Part shown: piece by piece, positions 6,366-6,710 of the stretch
Position numbering within the stretch: the stretch's first letter is position 1
How the letters are laid out: each line of letters begins with the position of its first letter
Source: Flammeovirgaceae bacterium UBA2786
GTDB taxonomy: Bacteria > Bacteroidota > Bacteroidia > Cytophagales > Cyclobacteriaceae
Assembly (NCBI GenBank): GCA_002352225.1
Contig: DEIA01000063.1
Coordinates: forward strand, 1-6,710
Direction: 5' to 3'
DNA: 6,710 bases
Notes under the pieces: generated by a model
Told to the model about the DNA's origin: nothing
Databases searched by the model: none
Seen by the model: the letters and a program-made list of their open reading frames with translations, nothing else
Translations under genes and position numbers: made by a program

Positions 6366-6710
6366 GTGCTGCTTCGCTTTTTCCGAATAAACGATCCTTA
6401 CCGGTTACTTGCCATTTTTATCCTGTTGGTACTAATTGGCCTTGGGTTCTTCATTGATCCTGTGGCCACCACGCTTTCAGAACTACAGTCTATCGTGCTG
6501 GGCGAGGCTCTTAATAGTAATAAAAGTCTGTACACCGAGGTGCATACTACTGTACCTCCATTAGCAGCCTGGTTTTACAGTTGGGCAGAGTGGTTGTTTG
6601 GGCGCTCGCTTACGGCCCGGCATATGGTTGCCTTTCTCCTTATCTTTTTACAGGGTGCCTACTTCACCATTTTACTAATCAACAATAAAGCCCAGAGCGA
6701 AAGCACCTAT
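6366..6710 (+). CDS. Polytopic membrane protein of unknown function, N-terminal part, cut by window edge
   Basis: An open frame of 115 codons runs to the right edge. It begins LLRFFRINDPYRLLAIFI after a GTG at 6366. A hydrophobic helix lies at about 12-30, an extracytoplasmic loop at about 31-63, and hydrophobic stretches at about 66-78 and 86-105 follow. I recognise this opening (RFFRINDPYRL, then a loop with YTE and PPLAAWFY, then LFGRS) as that of a Bacteroidota-restricted membrane protein usually annotated as hypothetical; I cannot name a function. The loop E39...PPLAAWFY (64-71)...LFGRS (77-81) resembles the first loop of GT-C (ArnT/PMT-like, GT39 or GT83) glycosyltransferases, which often read PPL..W....LFG.S, but the usual acidic catalytic pair is not evident. 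The GTG start is preferred because there is no ATG in the frame after the stop at 6309-6311, and the alternative TTG at 6333 would add an atypical, Cys-rich extension. It is divergent from rbfA. Confidence 0.75.
   Translation, partial: MLLRFFRINDPYRLLAIFILLVLIGLGFFIDPVATTLSELQSIVLGEALNSNKSLYTEVHTTVPPLAAWFYSWAEWLFGRSLTARHMVAFLLIFLQGAYFTILLINNKAQSESTY

Noticed and set aside
1..6710. Mobile elements, CRISPR arrays, tRNA/rRNA genes, or a defence or biosynthetic cassette
   Set aside because: I found no transposase, terminal repeats, regularly spaced repeats, tRNA-like cloverleaf or cassette genes. The SNF2 protein alone, beside housekeeping genes, is not evidence of a defence system.

Overview
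The window looks like ordinary chromosomal DNA from a member of the Bacteroidota, probably a Cytophagales-type bacterium. The evidence is the protein style (an SNF2 helicase whose N-terminus I recognise from that group, and an rbfA gene followed by an FtsX/LolC-type permease), moderate-to-low GC, no clear Shine-Dalgarno sequences, and TAnnTTTG-type -7 promoter elements just before several start codons. The taxon is an inference from memory of protein families, not from a search.

Layout from left to right. (1) 1-683, minus: an SDR-family oxidoreductase whose C-terminus lies outside the window. (2) 684-729: a short divergent promoter region. (3) 730-1566, plus: an LpxL/HtrB-type lipid A acyltransferase. 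(4) 1567-4515, minus: a large SNF2-family DEAD/DEAH helicase-like ATPase. It converges on the acyltransferase with no intergenic base, and each gene has a candidate terminator hairpin inside the 3' end of the other. (5) 4516-4671: a 156-bp gap. (6) 4672-5895, minus: an FtsX/LolC/E-type permease with a TTG start, 11 bp after (7) 5907-6275, minus: rbfA, the 30S ribosome-binding factor. (8) 6276-6365: a second divergent intergenic region. (9) 6366 to the right edge, plus: the N-terminal 115 residues of a polytopic membrane protein with a faint GT-C glycosyltransferase-like first loop.

The genes are mostly housekeeping or envelope functions: lipid A acylation, probable lipoprotein export or other FtsX-type envelope work, 30S maturation and chromatin/DNA-associated ATPase activity. 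rbfA and the permease probably form one transcription unit. The helicase may be read from its own promoter in the 156-bp gap. I see no mobile element, CRISPR array, RNA gene, phage gene or defence cassette, and no convincing new system. The most interesting signals are regulatory: near-leaderless starts behind perfect -7 elements, and the zero-gap convergent gene pair with reciprocal embedded hairpins.
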